64,000 nucleotides of DNA from Acinetobacter baretiae. Its GTDB lineage: Bacteria > Pseudomonadota > Gammaproteobacteria > Pseudomonadales > Moraxellaceae. The stretch is from positions 1 to 64,000 of the forward strand of contig NZ_VTDM01000001.1 of the NCBI RefSeq assembly GCF_015627105.1, read 5' to 3'. The notes below the pieces were generated by a model. That model worked only from the letters and a program-made list of their open reading frames with translations. It had not been told where the DNA came from and did no database searches. This document shows, piece by piece, positions 1 to 9,298 of the stretch; positions within the stretch are counted from its first letter, which is position 1; every line of letters begins with the position of its first letter. The position numbers were made by a program, and so were the translations under genes.

Positions 1-199
1 TTTAGATGTTTAGATGTTTAGATGTTTAGATGTTTAGATGTTTAGATGTTTAGATGTTTAGATGTTTAGATGTTTAGATGTTTAGATGTTTAGATGTTTA
101 GATGTTTAGATGTTTAGATGTTTAGATGTTTAGATGTTTAGATGTTTAGATGTTTAGATGTTTAGATGTTTAGATGTTTAGATGTTTAGATGTTTAGAT
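1..199. repeat. Octanucleotide tandem repeat (unit TTTAGATG)
   Basis: The unit TTTAGATG is repeated 24 full times plus seven bases with no visible interruption, ending where the sequence turns into TAAAAAATAATC. The array runs off the left edge, so its true length is unknown. Because 8 is not a multiple of 3, every forward frame meets TAG and every reverse frame meets TAA, so the array cannot be coding. It lies downstream of tsf. Its relation to the gene on the left is not visible. Confidence 0.97.
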
Positions 200-276
200 A
201 AAAAATAATCTTTAAGACACATTTTCGCTATTTTTATTTTAATATTTTTTCTTTTTTTATATTTCAGGCAATAAAA

Positions 277-310
277 AAGGTCTCAACATAAATACTTATG
301 TTGAGACCTT
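277..310 (-). terminator. Intrinsic terminator of tsf
   Basis: A perfect 14-bp stem (AAGGTCTCAACATA with its complement) closes on a six-base loop. On the minus strand it is followed by a run of six T. It sits about 20 bp past the tsf stop codon and ends the rpsB-tsf operon. Confidence 0.9.
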
Positions 311-329
311 TAACACTAAATAAAATAAA

Positions 330-1205
330 TTATTTAGCGCCTGCTTGAGCTGCGGCTACTTCTTCAGCAAAGCTCATTTCTACTTTTTTCTCAATTCCTT
401 CACCCACTTCAAAGCGAACAAATTCTGCAACAGTAGTACCTGTTGATTTTAAGATTTCTGCAACTTTTTTGTCGTTATCAATCACGTACATTTGACGTTC
501 AAGAACAACTTCATTCAAGTATTTTTCTACAGAACCTGTAACCATTTTTTCAACAATGTTGGCAGGCTTACCAGATTCAATTGCTTTTGCTTCAGCAATT
601 TCTTTTTCTTTTGCAACAAGTTCAGCAGGAACTGCTTCAGCGTTGACTGCAACAGGGTTAAATGCCGCAATATGCATTGCCAAGCCTTTACCTGTATCTG
701 CACTGCCTGTGTAAGACACAACAACACCGATTTTCAAGCCATGCTTATACACAGCAAGATTTTCACCTTCAACGATTTTTGCACGGCGAATTTGAATGTT
801 TTCACCAATTTTTTGAACCAATGCAATACGTGCTTCTTCTACTGTTTGAGCATCATCAAATTGAAGTGTCGCAACTTGAGCAACATCAACTGTACCTGTT
901 GATAAAATAATCTCTGCAACTTTTTTAGAGAAGTTTGCAAAGTTTTCATCTTTTGCAACAAAGTCAGTTTGACAGTTTACTTCTAACAACACAGCTTTAT
1001 TGCCTTCTTGAGCAATTGTAATTGCGCCGTCTGCTGCAATGTTGCCTGCTTTTTTAGCAGCTTTTGCTTGACCAGATTTACGTAGGTTGTCAATTGCAAC
1101 TTCGACATCACCATTCGCTTCTGTTAAAGCTTTTTTGCATTCCATCATTGCTAGACCAGTACGGTCACGTAACTCTTTTACCATGCTTGCAGTAATTGCA
1201 GTCAT
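330..1205 (-). CDS. tsf: Translation elongation factor Ts
   Basis: EF-Ts is the guanine nucleotide exchange factor that releases GDP from EF-Tu in the cytoplasm. The 291-residue length is normal for the bacterial family. The N-terminal UBA-like domain covers about residues 5-45 (LRDRTGLAMMECKKAL). The diagnostic TDFVA motif at residues 80-84 contacts the EF-Tu G domain, and the core and coiled-coil regions follow. It lies 140 bp downstream of rpsB, the common rpsB-tsf order. A hairpin with a T tract between the two genes suggests partial termination that would set tsf below rpsB. A good ribosome binding site (TTAGGAGAATAGC) precedes the ATG. Confidence 0.98.
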   Translation of the reverse strand: MTAITASMVKELRDRTGLAMMECKKALTEANGDVEVAIDNLRKSGQAKAAKKAGNIAADGAITIAQEGNKAVLLEVNCQTDFVAKDENFANFSKKVAEIILSTGTVDVAQVATLQFDDAQTVEEARIALVQKIGENIQIRRAKIVEGENLAVYKHGLKIGVVVSYTGSADTGKGLAMHIAAFNPVAVNAEAVPAELVAKEKEIAEAKAIESGKPANIVEKMVTGSVEKYLNEVVLERQMYVIDNDKKVAEILKSTGTTVAEFVRFEVGEGIEKKVEMSFAEEVAAAQAGAK

Positions 1206-1245
1206 GCTATTCTCCTAATTTAAGGTAGAAAATAAATCTGTGAAG

Positions 1246-1276
1246 AAAAACGGCCCAAAAAAGATATGGGCCGTTT
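1246..1276 (-). terminator. Hairpin between rpsB and tsf (attenuator-like)
   Basis: A 10-bp GC-rich stem (AAACGGCCCA / TGGGCCGTTT) at 1248-1276 is followed on the minus strand by TTTTCTTC. It lies inside the rpsB-tsf operon, so partial termination is the likely role. The structure is seen directly; its strength is inferred. Confidence 0.7.
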
Positions 1277-1345
1277 GCTTTTCTTGACGCTCAGTATGCC
1301 ATCATTAGATGTTACAAAAATGACACGCTTGCGTCATTATTTGCA

Positions 1346-2101
1346 TTAAGCCTCAGAAGTTGCTTCTTTTGCAGCTTCGTCAGTTTTTGCTTGAGCATTC
1401 GCTTGAGTTTGTGCATATTCTTTACCAGCAAGAATCGCATTCGCCATTGCAGAAGCATAAAGTGTTACAGCACGGATTGCATCGTCATTACCAGGAATAA
1501 TGTAATCCACATTATCTGGGTTTGAGTTTGTATCTACGATACCGATCACAGGAATACCAAGATTCTTCGCTTCTTTAATAGCAATCGCTTCATGATCAAC
1601 GTCAATGATGAATAAAGCATCAGGCAAACCGCCCATGTTCTTTACACCACCTAAAGAGCGTTCAAGTTTATCCATCTCACGGGTACGTTCTAATGCTTCA
1701 CGCTTAGTTAGCTTCGCAAAAGTACCATCTTGAGATTGAGTTTGAAGGTCTTTCAAACGATTGATTGATTGGCGAAGCGTTTTCCAGTTCGTCAACATAC
1801 CACCTAACCAACGGTGATCTACATACGGTTGGCCTGCACGTTGTGCTTGCTCACGAATGATATTTGACGCTGCACGCTTAGTACCTACGAACAATACTTT
1901 GTTCTTTTTGCTTGCAAGCTGGTTTACAAAATTTAACGCATCGTTTAACGCAGGAACAGTATGCTCCAAGTTAATGATGTGAATTTTGTTACGCGCACCA
2001 AAGATGTAATCACGCATTTTTGGATTCCAAAAACGTGTTTGGTGACCGAAGTGTGCGCCTGCTTGAAGAAGGTCACGCATGCCTACGTTGTAATCTGCCA
2101 T
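1346..2101 (-). CDS. rpsB: 30S ribosomal protein S2
   Basis: S2 binds the head-body junction of the 30S subunit and is needed for S1 docking. The 251-residue sequence begins with the family signature [20 protein letters not shown] and contains the [12 protein letters not shown] and [18 protein letters not shown] blocks. The C-terminal tail (after about residue 228) is Ala/Gln-rich and probably disordered. It is the first gene of the rpsB-tsf pair and is divergent from map. The roughly 170-nt leader between the promoter candidate and the ATG is long enough for the S2 autoregulation known in gammaproteobacteria, although I did not fold it. Confidence 0.98.
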   Translation of the reverse strand: MADYNVGMRDLLQAGAHFGHQTRFWNPKMRDYIFGARNKIHIINLEHTVPALNDALNFVNQLASKKNKVLFVGTKRAASNIIREQAQRAGQPYVDHRWLGGMLTNWKTLRQSINRLKDLQTQSQDGTFAKLTKREALERTREMDKLERSLGGVKNMGGLPDALFIIDVDHEAIAIKEAKNLGIPVIGIVDTNSNPDNVDYIIPGNDDAIRAVTLYASAMANAILAGKEYAQTQANAQAKTDEAAKEATSEA

Positions 2102-2274
2102 TTTAATACCTTAAAATTTGGGTTAAGCCTCCATATATCCTCATTCTCCACCTTATAAAAGGCACCCAGAGTAATGTGTCGACATATGTGCGGATTTATT
2201 TAGAACACGTTTTAAACATAAGCCTGAATGAAACAAAATTTATTCATAAAAGCATTTGATAAAACGGGTGCGTA

Positions 2275-2306
2275 TTTATACCATAGTCAGATATAAATTA
2301 GCAAAA
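2275..2306 (-). promoter_or_regulatory. Candidate rpsB promoter
   Basis: On the minus strand TATAAA (2275-2280) is preceded by TGG, giving an extended -10 element, and TTGCTA lies 18 bp upstream. This would place transcription start about 170 nt before the rpsB ATG. It is predicted by inspection only. Confidence 0.5.
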
Positions 2307-2319
2307 GTTTTTCAACATC

Positions 2320-3150
2320 ATGAATAGTACTTATCACGCACCCAAACATCTCATCAAAACACCTGAAGAAATTGAAAAAATGCGAACAGCTGGCCGCTTA
2401 GCAGCAGACGTTTTAGAGATGATTAAACCGCATATTCAACCTGGCGTAAGTACTTTAGACATTGATAAAATATGTCATGACTATATTGTTAATGTTCAAG
2501 ACGCCATTCCTGCATGCTTAGGTTATGGTGCAGCACCGGGGCGCGCAGCATTTCAACATGCAACTTGTACATCTGTAAATCATGTGGTTTGTCACGGGAT
2601 TCCATCGGAAAATAAAATCTTAAAACAAGGCGATATTTTAAATATTGATGTCACCGTGATTAAAGATGGCTACCACGGCGATACAAATATGATGTACATC
2701 GTAGGCGGAGAAACCTCAATTTTAGCCAATCGTTTATGTAAGGTCGCACAAGAAGCCCTATATCGTGGGATTGAAGTCGTTAAACCCGGTGCTTATGTTG
2801 GCGATATTGGTGCAATCATTCAAAAATATGTCGAATCTGAACGATTTAGTGTTGTGCGTGAATATTGCGGCCACGGCATCGGTTCTACATTTCACGATGA
2901 ACCACAAATTTTACACTATGGACAAAAAAATACAGGAATGCGTTTAGAAGCAGGTATGACGTTCACGATTGAACCGATGGTTAATGCAGGTGTTTGGCAA
3001 ACCAAAACACTTGGTGACAAATGGACAGTAGTGACTAAAGACCACAAACTCTCTGCACAATATGAACACACTCTTTTAGTTACCGATACAGGTGTAGATA
3101 TTTTAACACCTAGACCCGATGAAGATTTGACACGTTTTATACAATCATAA
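2320..3150 (+). CDS. map: Type I methionine aminopeptidase
   Basis: This enzyme removes the initiator methionine from nascent proteins whose second residue is small. The 276-residue sequence carries the five metal ligands of the pita-bread fold at Asp110, Asp121, His185, Glu218 and Glu249, and the catalytic His92 in VCHG. The order and spacing match E. coli Map, so the enzyme looks intact. It is divergent from rpsB, with 218 bp between the two ATGs. No Shine-Dalgarno sequence is visible before the ATG (AAAAGTTTTTCAACATC), which is odd for a housekeeping gene. A shared bidirectional terminator follows. Confidence 0.97.
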   Translation: MNSTYHAPKHLIKTPEEIEKMRTAGRLAADVLEMIKPHIQPGVSTLDIDKICHDYIVNVQDAIPACLGYGAAPGRAAFQHATCTSVNHVVCHGIPSENKILKQGDILNIDVTVIKDGYHGDTNMMYIVGGETSILANRLCKVAQEALYRGIEVVKPGAYVGDIGAIIQKYVESERFSVVREYCGHGIGSTFHDEPQILHYGQKNTGMRLEAGMTFTIEPMVNAGVWQTKTLGDKWTVVTKDHKLSAQYEHTLLVTDTGVDILTPRPDEDLTRFIQS

Positions 3151-3152
3151 TC

Positions 3153-3190
3153 AAAAAAAGAAGGGTGATTTTTATCACCCTTCTTTTTTA
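3153..3190. terminator. Bidirectional terminator between map and the nitroreductase gene
   Basis: The stem AGAAGGGTGAT / ATCACCCTTCT is flanked by A and T runs on both sides, so it can end transcription of both convergent genes. Confidence 0.9.
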
Positions 3191-3217
3191 TGAATGAATG
3201 AACAGTTCATTACACCA

Positions 3218-3811
3218 TTATGCAAATACTTTAAAACGACTTTCGTCTTCCATAAATTCTTTACTTTGAGCATCTGCTTCAATTGAACCAAATACTAGCT
3301 GTGCACGTAGTTTCCAAGATGCAGGTATATCAAAAAGCTTAGCAACTTCTTCATCTGCAATTGGGTTGTAGTGCTGTAATGATGCGCCCACTTTTTGCTC
3401 TGACAATGCGGTCCACACTGCAAACTGTGCAATGGCTGTCGAATGTTCAGACCAAATTGGGAAATTTTCAGCATACGTTGCAAATTGTTCTTGTAGACCT
3501 TTAACAACATCTTGGTCTTCATAAAACAGTACAGTCCCCTTTCCTGCAGCAAAGCTGTCCATACGTTGTGCAGTAGATTCAAACTTATCTTCAGGAATCA
3601 TTTTACGTAATGTTTCTTTTACGATTTCCCAAAATTTAAGATGAGATGCATCAAACAAAACCACTGCACGAGAAGATTGTGAATTAAAAGCAGATGGGCT
3701 TAAACGTACAGCTTTTTTAATTAATGTTTCTAGTTCACCATTAGATAATTCTGTTGTTTTTCCAAGGGCATAAATACTACGACGTGTTTCGATTTCTTGA
3801 ATAAATGACAT
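3218..3811 (-). CDS. Nitroreductase family protein
   Basis: The protein has 197 residues and belongs to the FMN-dependent nitroreductase-like family, in the subgroup that includes Lactococcus CinD and yeast Frm2/Hbn1. The N-terminal RRSIYALGK and the PSAFNSQSSR segment are the usual FMN-contacting parts. The substrate is unknown; reduction of nitroaromatics or quinones under oxidative stress would fit. I chose the ATG at 3811 because ACGGAG lies at good spacing before it and the protein then begins MSFIQEIETRRS as in the family. The reading frame continues upstream to 3838 without such a site. Confidence 0.85.
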   Translation of the reverse strand: MSFIQEIETRRSIYALGKTTELSNGELETLIKKAVRLSPSAFNSQSSRAVVLFDASHLKFWEIVKETLRKMIPEDKFESTAQRMDSFAAGKGTVLFYEDQDVVKGLQEQFATYAENFPIWSEHSTAIAQFAVWTALSEQKVGASLQHYNPIADEEVAKLFDIPASWKLRAQLVFGSIEADAQSKEFMEDESRFKVFA

Positions 3812-3971
3812 GTTACATCGCTCCGTAATAAATATCATTCTATGATATTAGTGAAATAGTTTTACTGTGACAGTATAAGTAAAGTAATCAATATAAATAT
3901 ATGTCATTTTTTCAACAGATCATTGCATTATTGAAACGATATATTCTGAATATGTAACTTAGATCAAGCAA

Positions 3972-3980
3972 TGTTATAAT
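3972..3980 (+). promoter_or_regulatory. Extended -10 element upstream of rubA
   Basis: TGTTATAAT is a perfect extended -10 hexamer about 125 bp before rubA, without a convincing -35. A small hairpin (ATCATCT/AGATGAT, 4001-4020) follows in the presumed leader. Confidence 0.45.
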
Positions 3981-4104
3981 ATGTAAAAGCTGTTTAAAAT
4001 ATCATCTTTTTTGAGATGATTAACAACCTTAGCAATCACAAGTCACCGAAAAACACCTCATTATTTTCAATGCAAAACATATCATTTCCCATGCAGAGGC
4101 CTTT

Positions 4105-4269
4105 ATGAAAAAATATCAATGTATTGTATGCGATTTTATTTACAATGAAGCGGAAGGGTGGCCAGAAGAAGGAATTCAAGCAGGTACAGCATGGGAAGAT
4201 GTGCCCGAAGATTGGACCTGTCCCGATTGTGGTATGACCAAATCATCTTTTGAAATGATAGAAATCTAA
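4105..4269 (+). CDS. rubA: Rubredoxin
   Basis: A 54-residue one-iron electron carrier. The two CxxC pairs are Cys6/Cys9 and Cys39/Cys42, in the contexts [13 protein letters not shown] and DWTCPDCG, with the aromatic core residues expected of the fold. The length is standard for AlkG2/RubA-type rubredoxins, which pass electrons from a reductase to alkane hydroxylase in Acinetobacter. In A. baylyi ADP1 rubA is followed by rubB (rubredoxin reductase), estB and oxyR. Here estB starts only 127 bp after the rubA stop and no reductase gene is present, so RubA must rely on a reductase encoded elsewhere. Confidence 0.96.
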   Translation: MKKYQCIVCDFIYNEAEGWPEEGIQAGTAWEDVPEDWTCPDCGMTKSSFEMIEI

Positions 4270-4396
4270 ACAGCGCAGACACGATTGAACTCAAAGAAAA
4301 AGAAATCATATGCTCACAGGACTTCTCACTAAAGATATGTTAATGTGACGAAGATGTACTCTATGATTGATACAAGTGACGTGACTATATAATACA

Positions 4397-5338
4397 ATGA
4401 GCCATACGACAGATCATTTACGCCCCTCACCGTATTCAACGATGTTTCAAGAAACATCTGTACAGCTTAAAAATGGTTTAAATATACATTTAGAGGTCGC
4501 AGGCAATCCTACACACCCATGTATTGTCCTTATTATGGGATTAGGTTGCCAATTGGTTCATTGGCCCCTGCCTTTTTGTGAATATTTAGTAAAACAAGGC
4601 TTTTATGTGGTACGTTTTGATAATCGAGACATTGGATTGTCTTCAAAATTTGAATACTTAGATACTCCTCCAAATATATTACAACTGATGCTTCGTTTTA
4701 AATTAGGCTTAAAAAATAAACCATTATGCTACACACTCGTTGATATGGCTGAAGATACAGCCTCCTTATTAGCACATTTAGGCATCGAAAAATATGCTGT
4801 ACTTGGTGCATCAATGGGCGGTATGATTGCACAAATATTGGCAGCAACATATCCTCAACATGTGCAAAAAGTTGGTTTATTATTTACCAGTAATAACCAA
4901 GCATTTTTACCTGCGCCACACCTGAAACAATTACGTGTATTTTTCAGTCGTGCTCAATCCACTCAAAAAGTAGATGTCGTGGCGCATAACATTAAAGTCA
5001 ATGCAACCATTGGTTCACCACATTATGTGAACACAAAACAGGTGCAAGAAATTTCAGAAATTGCCTATGATCGTTGTTATATGCCTAGTGGCATATTACG
5101 ACAATTATTCGCTATACTATGTACAGGTTCCTTACGAAAGTGGGATCAAAAAATTACTCAACCAACTCTTGTCGTTCATGGTGACTGTGACAAACTCCTC
5201 CCTGCAAGGCATGGAAAGGCCGTCGTGAATGCAATAAAAGGCGCAAAGTTTAAACTCATCTCAGGTATGGGGCACGATATTCCAGATGAATATATTGCAC
5301 ACTTGGGCACTTTGTTTACACAACATTTTAAATCTTAA
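4397..5338 (+). CDS. estB: Alpha/beta-hydrolase fold esterase (EstB-like)
   Basis: The 313-residue protein has the alpha/beta-hydrolase layout. An oxyanion-hole strand appears at VLIMGLGCQLVHW (about 44-56), followed by RFDNRDIGLSS. The nucleophile elbow GASMGG has Ser139. The acid lies in VVHGDCDKLLP and the catalytic His in SGMGHDIPDEY near the C-terminus. No signal peptide is seen, so it should be cytoplasmic. Position between rubA and oxyR matches EstB of Acinetobacter. The natural ester substrate is not known. No Shine-Dalgarno is obvious, and a TATAAT lies just before the ATG. Confidence 0.88.
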   Translation: MSHTTDHLRPSPYSTMFQETSVQLKNGLNIHLEVAGNPTHPCIVLIMGLGCQLVHWPLPFCEYLVKQGFYVVRFDNRDIGLSSKFEYLDTPPNILQLMLRFKLGLKNKPLCYTLVDMAEDTASLLAHLGIEKYAVLGASMGGMIAQILAATYPQHVQKVGLLFTSNNQAFLPAPHLKQLRVFFSRAQSTQKVDVVAHNIKVNATIGSPHYVNTKQVQEISEIAYDRCYMPSGILRQLFAILCTGSLRKWDQKITQPTLVVHGDCDKLLPARHGKAVVNAIKGAKFKLISGMGHDIPDEYIAHLGTLFTQHFKS

Positions 5339-5353
5339 AAGTAATAATATATT

Positions 5354-6259
5354 ATGGCCGCACTACCTTCACTAAGACAGCTTTCTTATTTAGTTACTCT
5401 GTCTGAAACACTGCACTTCACCGAAGCAGCTCGCAGATCTTTCGTGACACAATCCACTTTATCTGGTGGTATTATGGAACTTGAGAGGTTACTAAGTGGG
5501 GTTTTAGTTGAACGAGACAGGCAAAATGTCCGCTTAACACCTCTTGGTGAGCAAGTGGTTGCTCGAGCGCGAGTTCTTCTTGCAGATGCACAAGATTTAA
5601 TGCGTTTAAGCCGTGAGATGAGCGAGCCACTGACCGGTGACTTACACCTTGGAATCATTCCAACGATTGCCCCGTTTATTTTAACGCAACTTTTAGATGA
5701 AGTTCATCAACAATTGCCAAAAATTCAGTTGCACTTACATGAAGCTCAAACTGAAAAAATTGTCGAAAAACTTGAACATGGCAGTTTAGACATGATCATT
5801 TTGGCACTGCCATTTGACATTCGTGGTTTAAAAGTTGCAGAAATTTTTGAAGAAGAATTGGTACTGACCTACAACAAAGAAGATCAAAAATGTGCCGAAG
5901 CAAATAGTTTAGATGATTTAGACAATGCTCGACTCATGCTTTTAGAAGAAGGGCATTGTTTACGTGATCACGTACTCAGCGCATGTCCTATTGGTGATCG
6001 AAAAACAGACCACCGTATTAAAGCAAGCTCACTACCAACGTTAGTGGAAATGGTTTCTTCAAACCTAGGTTATACCCTCTTGCCTGAAATTTCTTTACAC
6101 AAACAGGTATTACAATATAACCGCGAGTTAAAAACCAAACATATTGAAAATGCACCTAACCGTACAATTTCTTTAGTCACACGTAAAAGTACCCCTTTAC
6201 TTAAAGAGTTTGAAGTACTGACTGAAATTTTGAAAAAAATTACTCAGCGAACAACTTAA
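5354..6259 (+). CDS. oxyR: Hydrogen peroxide-sensing LysR-type regulator OxyR
   Basis: OxyR activates catalase, peroxiredoxin and related genes when oxidised. The 301-residue protein has a winged helix-turn-helix at about residues 6-60 (FTEAARRSFVTQSTLSGGI) and a substrate-binding-type sensor domain. The redox pair is present as Cys202 in GHCLRDH and Cys211, nine residues apart as in E. coli Cys199/Cys208, so peroxide sensing should be intact. It follows estB by 15 bp, as in the Acinetobacter rubA-estB-oxyR arrangement, and is probably co-transcribed. Confidence 0.95.
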   Translation: MAALPSLRQLSYLVTLSETLHFTEAARRSFVTQSTLSGGIMELERLLSGVLVERDRQNVRLTPLGEQVVARARVLLADAQDLMRLSREMSEPLTGDLHLGIIPTIAPFILTQLLDEVHQQLPKIQLHLHEAQTEKIVEKLEHGSLDMIILALPFDIRGLKVAEIFEEELVLTYNKEDQKCAEANSLDDLDNARLMLLEEGHCLRDHVLSACPIGDRKTDHRIKASSLPTLVEMVSSNLGYTLLPEISLHKQVLQYNRELKTKHIENAPNRTISLVTRKSTPLLKEFEVLTEILKKITQRTT

Positions 6260-6266
6260 AACACAT

Positions 6267-6294
6267 AAAAAAGGAAGCCTAGGCTTCCTTTTTT
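6267..6294. terminator. Bidirectional terminator between oxyR and gyrA
   Basis: AAGGAAGCCT and AGGCTTCCTT form a 10-bp stem flanked by A and T runs, placed between the two convergent genes. Confidence 0.9.
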
Positions 6295-6312
6295 ATGAAT
6301 GATACTTTGTCA

Positions 6313-8997
6313 TTAATCAGAGACCGTCTGAACATCATCCGTTACAATTTCAGCGTCTAGTTCAAGTACATCATCTTCAATCACTGCCTCCACTGAAACC
6401 ACTTTCACAAGTGTTTCATCGGTCAAACGAATTAGACGTACACCTTGTGCATTACGACCCGTGGTTGCCACTTCAGATGCGCGTGTACGAACCATTGTTC
6501 CAGCATTAGAAATAAGTAACATTTCTTTACTTTCATCAATTGCAACAGCACCGACAAGTTCACCATTACGCTCACTGGTCTTAATGGCAATAATTCCTTT
6601 ACCACCACGTTTTTTGGTTGGAAAGTCATCTACCGATGTTCGTTTGCCGTACCCATTTTCACAAGCACATAACACTTCACCGTGTTCAGGCACAACAACC
6701 AAAGATACAATACGGCTAATAATGTTCAATGCAGAATCATGATCTTCCGTTGGTTCATCTTGTTCAGGTTCTATCTCATCTACATCAATCGCGCCAGATG
6801 ATGCAAAACTTACGCGCATTCCTCGAACACCACGTGCTGTACGCCCCATTGCACGTACATCTGTTTCTGCAAAACGAATGGCTTTACCTTCGTTAGAAAA
6901 CAACATAATTTGTTTTTGGCCATCGGTAATCGAAACACCAATTAACGTATCTTCTTCATTTAACTCAATCGCACGTAAACCATTTGAACGCACATTGCTA
7001 AACTGAGCAAGTTCTACACGTTTTACCGTACCTGATGCAGTTGCCATAAAGACATAATGATCAGCAGGAAAATCTTTTACAGGTAAAATTGCAGTAATTG
7101 TTTCATGTTGCTCTAATGGCAACAAATTAATCATTGGACGACCTTTTGCACCACGTGAGGCTTGAGGCACCTCATAAGCTTTTAGTCGATACACTTTACC
7201 TACATTGGTAAAACATAAAACCGTCGCATGATTAGAAGTTACAATTAAGTGCTGAATAATATCATCGCTTTTCATAGAGGTTGCAGATTTACCACGACCA
7301 CCACGACGCTGTGCTTGATAATCAGACAGTGGTTGTGTTTTTGCATAGCCTGTTTGCGAAACGGTTAGTACTATTTGCTCTTCTGGAATTAAATCTTCAC
7401 GGCTAAAATCAATACGTGATTCAACAATATCTGTCGAACGTGCATCACCATACTGGTGTAATACTTGCGCCAACTCATCTCGAATCACAGCCATGAGTAA
7501 ATTAAAGTCATTGAGTATTGCTGTTAATTCTGCGATTTGACTCAGAATATCGCTATATTCCGCATGTAGTTTATCTTGCTCTAAACCAGTTAAGCGATGT
7601 AGTCTCAATTCTAAAATTGCATTGACTTGTACAGGCGACAAACGATAGATTTGATTCGAAAGGCCAAAAGGACGTGCAAGGTCTTCACCCTCTATGATTT
7701 CTGGGCGAACAGAAACAGAGCCTGCTTTTTCTAGCAAAGAGATTACACCACCACCTGACCATTCGCTTTCAATCAAGCGTTTACGTGCTTCACTTGGATT
7801 AGGCGACGTTTTAATGGTTTCGATCACTACATCAATATTTGCTAAAGCAACCGTTAAACCTTCTAAAATATGACCACGCTCACGAGCTTTACGCAACTCA
7901 AACATGGTACGGCGCGTTACCACTTCTTGACGATGTCGAATAAATGCCGCAATAATATCCTTCAAATTCATTAATTTAGGTTGACCATTATCTAGGCAAA
8001 CCATATTAATACTAAATGAATTTTCAAGCTGTGTATTTAAAAATAGGTTGTTTACAATAACTTCAGCATTTTCCCCACGCTTTAAGTCAATCGCAATACG
8101 CATACCTTCTTTATCAGATTCATCACGTAATTCAGAGATTCCTTCAAGCTTTTTTTCTTTAACCAATTCTGCAATACGCTCAATCACACGTGCTTTATTG
8201 ACTTGATATGGAATTTCTGTAAATACAATTGTTGTGCGATGCGTTTTTGCATCTTCTTCAAAGTGGTATTTACCACGAATATGCAATCGGCCTTTACCTG
8301 TACGGTAAGCATCGACAATACCCGCTTTTCCGTAAATAATACCGCCTGTTGGAAAGTCTGGCCCACTAATATGTTCCATGAGTCCTTCAATGGAAATATT
8401 GGGATTATCTGCATAGGCTAAACACGCATGAACCACTTCGGTCATATTATGCGGTGCCATATTTGTTGCCATACCTACAGCAATACCTGCAGTACCATTA
8501 ATCAATAGATTAGGGATACGTGTGGGTAGCACTTGAGGAATACGCTCAGAACCGTCGTAGTTGTCTTCCCAATCGACTGTATCTTTTTCAAGGTCTGCTA
8601 ACAACTCGTGTGCTAAACGTGTCATTCGTACTTCGGTATAACGCATGGCAGCTGCACTATCGCCATCAATAGAACCAAAGTTTCCTTGACCATCAACAAG
8701 TCGATAACGCAAACTAAAATCTTGCGCCATGCGTACAATGGTTTCATACACTGCAGAATCACCATGTGGGTGATATTTACCAATCACATCACCCACAACA
8801 CGAGCAGATTTCTTATAGGCTTTATTATAGTCATTGCCTAACTCATGCATTGCAAACAATACACGGCGGTGAACGGGTTTCAGGCCATCTCTCACATCAG
8901 GCAATGCACGAGAAACGATGACACTCATCGCATAGTCTAAATACGAATGCTTGAGTTCGTCCTCAATGGCAATCGGTCTTATTTCCGATACGCTCAT
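6313..8997 (-). CDS. gyrA: DNA gyrase subunit A
   Basis: GyrA is the breakage-reunion subunit of the type II topoisomerase that introduces negative supercoils. The 894 residues comprise the winged helix/tower domain with catalytic Tyr120 ([10 protein letters not shown]), the coiled coil, and a C-terminal six-bladed DNA-wrapping domain with the GyrA-box QRRGGRGKS. In the quinolone-resistance region the sequence is [12 protein letters not shown] with Ser81 and Glu85, the residues of susceptible Acinetobacter, so no classic gyrA resistance substitution is seen. The C-terminal tail is acidic ([15 protein letters not shown]), as is common. It is transcribed alone. Confidence 0.98.
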   Translation of the reverse strand: MSVSEIRPIAIEDELKHSYLDYAMSVIVSRALPDVRDGLKPVHRRVLFAMHELGNDYNKAYKKSARVVGDVIGKYHPHGDSAVYETIVRMAQDFSLRYRLVDGQGNFGSIDGDSAAAMRYTEVRMTRLAHELLADLEKDTVDWEDNYDGSERIPQVLPTRIPNLLINGTAGIAVGMATNMAPHNMTEVVHACLAYADNPNISIEGLMEHISGPDFPTGGIIYGKAGIVDAYRTGKGRLHIRGKYHFEEDAKTHRTTIVFTEIPYQVNKARVIERIAELVKEKKLEGISELRDESDKEGMRIAIDLKRGENAEVIVNNLFLNTQLENSFSINMVCLDNGQPKLMNLKDIIAAFIRHRQEVVTRRTMFELRKARERGHILEGLTVALANIDVVIETIKTSPNPSEARKRLIESEWSGGGVISLLEKAGSVSVRPEIIEGEDLARPFGLSNQIYRLSPVQVNAILELRLHRLTGLEQDKLHAEYSDILSQIAELTAILNDFNLLMAVIRDELAQVLHQYGDARSTDIVESRIDFSREDLIPEEQIVLTVSQTGYAKTQPLSDYQAQRRGGRGKSATSMKSDDIIQHLIVTSNHATVLCFTNVGKVYRLKAYEVPQASRGAKGRPMINLLPLEQHETITAILPVKDFPADHYVFMATASGTVKRVELAQFSNVRSNGLRAIELNEEDTLIGVSITDGQKQIMLFSNEGKAIRFAETDVRAMGRTARGVRGMRVSFASSGAIDVDEIEPEQDEPTEDHDSALNIISRIVSLVVVPEHGEVLCACENGYGKRTSVDDFPTKKRGGKGIIAIKTSERNGELVGAVAIDESKEMLLISNAGTMVRTRASEVATTGRNAQGVRLIRLTDETLVKVVSVEAVIEDDVLELDAEIVTDDVQTVSD

Positions 8998-9298
8998 GCA
9001 TACTCCTTATTCTTTGGATTAACCAATTTTACTAATCTTAGACATAACATACAGAATAAATTAGTTGAAAAAAATCAAACTAAAACGAGATAAAATTTAA
9101 CGTTTTATTATATCACATTTTGCATATTAAACATGTTCTAAGCAGTAAACGATTGCGATTTTTGTGGGTGATCTTCATATCTCACTCAACCTCAAAAAAG
9201 TAAATCTTCGATCTTTAAAATAACGCCTACATTTAAAACAGCCCTGAAAACATAAAAAAAACGCCTCTAAAGTTAGAGGCATTTTTGAAGTTCGAAAC
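8998..9298. other. Intergenic region between gyrA and etfA
   Basis: This AT-rich spacer holds the gyrA upstream region and the etfA terminator. I found no open reading frame with a plausible start, and no promoter strong enough to call by eye. Confidence 0.6.
9254..9287 (-). terminator. Terminator of etfBA
   Basis: The stem GCCTCTAA / TTAGAGGC is followed on the minus strand by eight T, about 20 bp after the etfA stop. Confidence 0.9.

Noticed and set aside
492..910. Plus-strand frames opposite tsf
   Set aside because: They are antisense to a conserved essential gene and show no protein signature.
4388..4399. TATAAT next to the estB ATG as a promoter for a leaderless estB
   Set aside because: The -10 would place the start inside the second codon, and no -35 is found. 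It is more likely chance in AT-rich DNA.
6313..8997. Quinolone-resistant gyrA allele
   Set aside because: Ser81 and Glu85 are both the susceptible residues.
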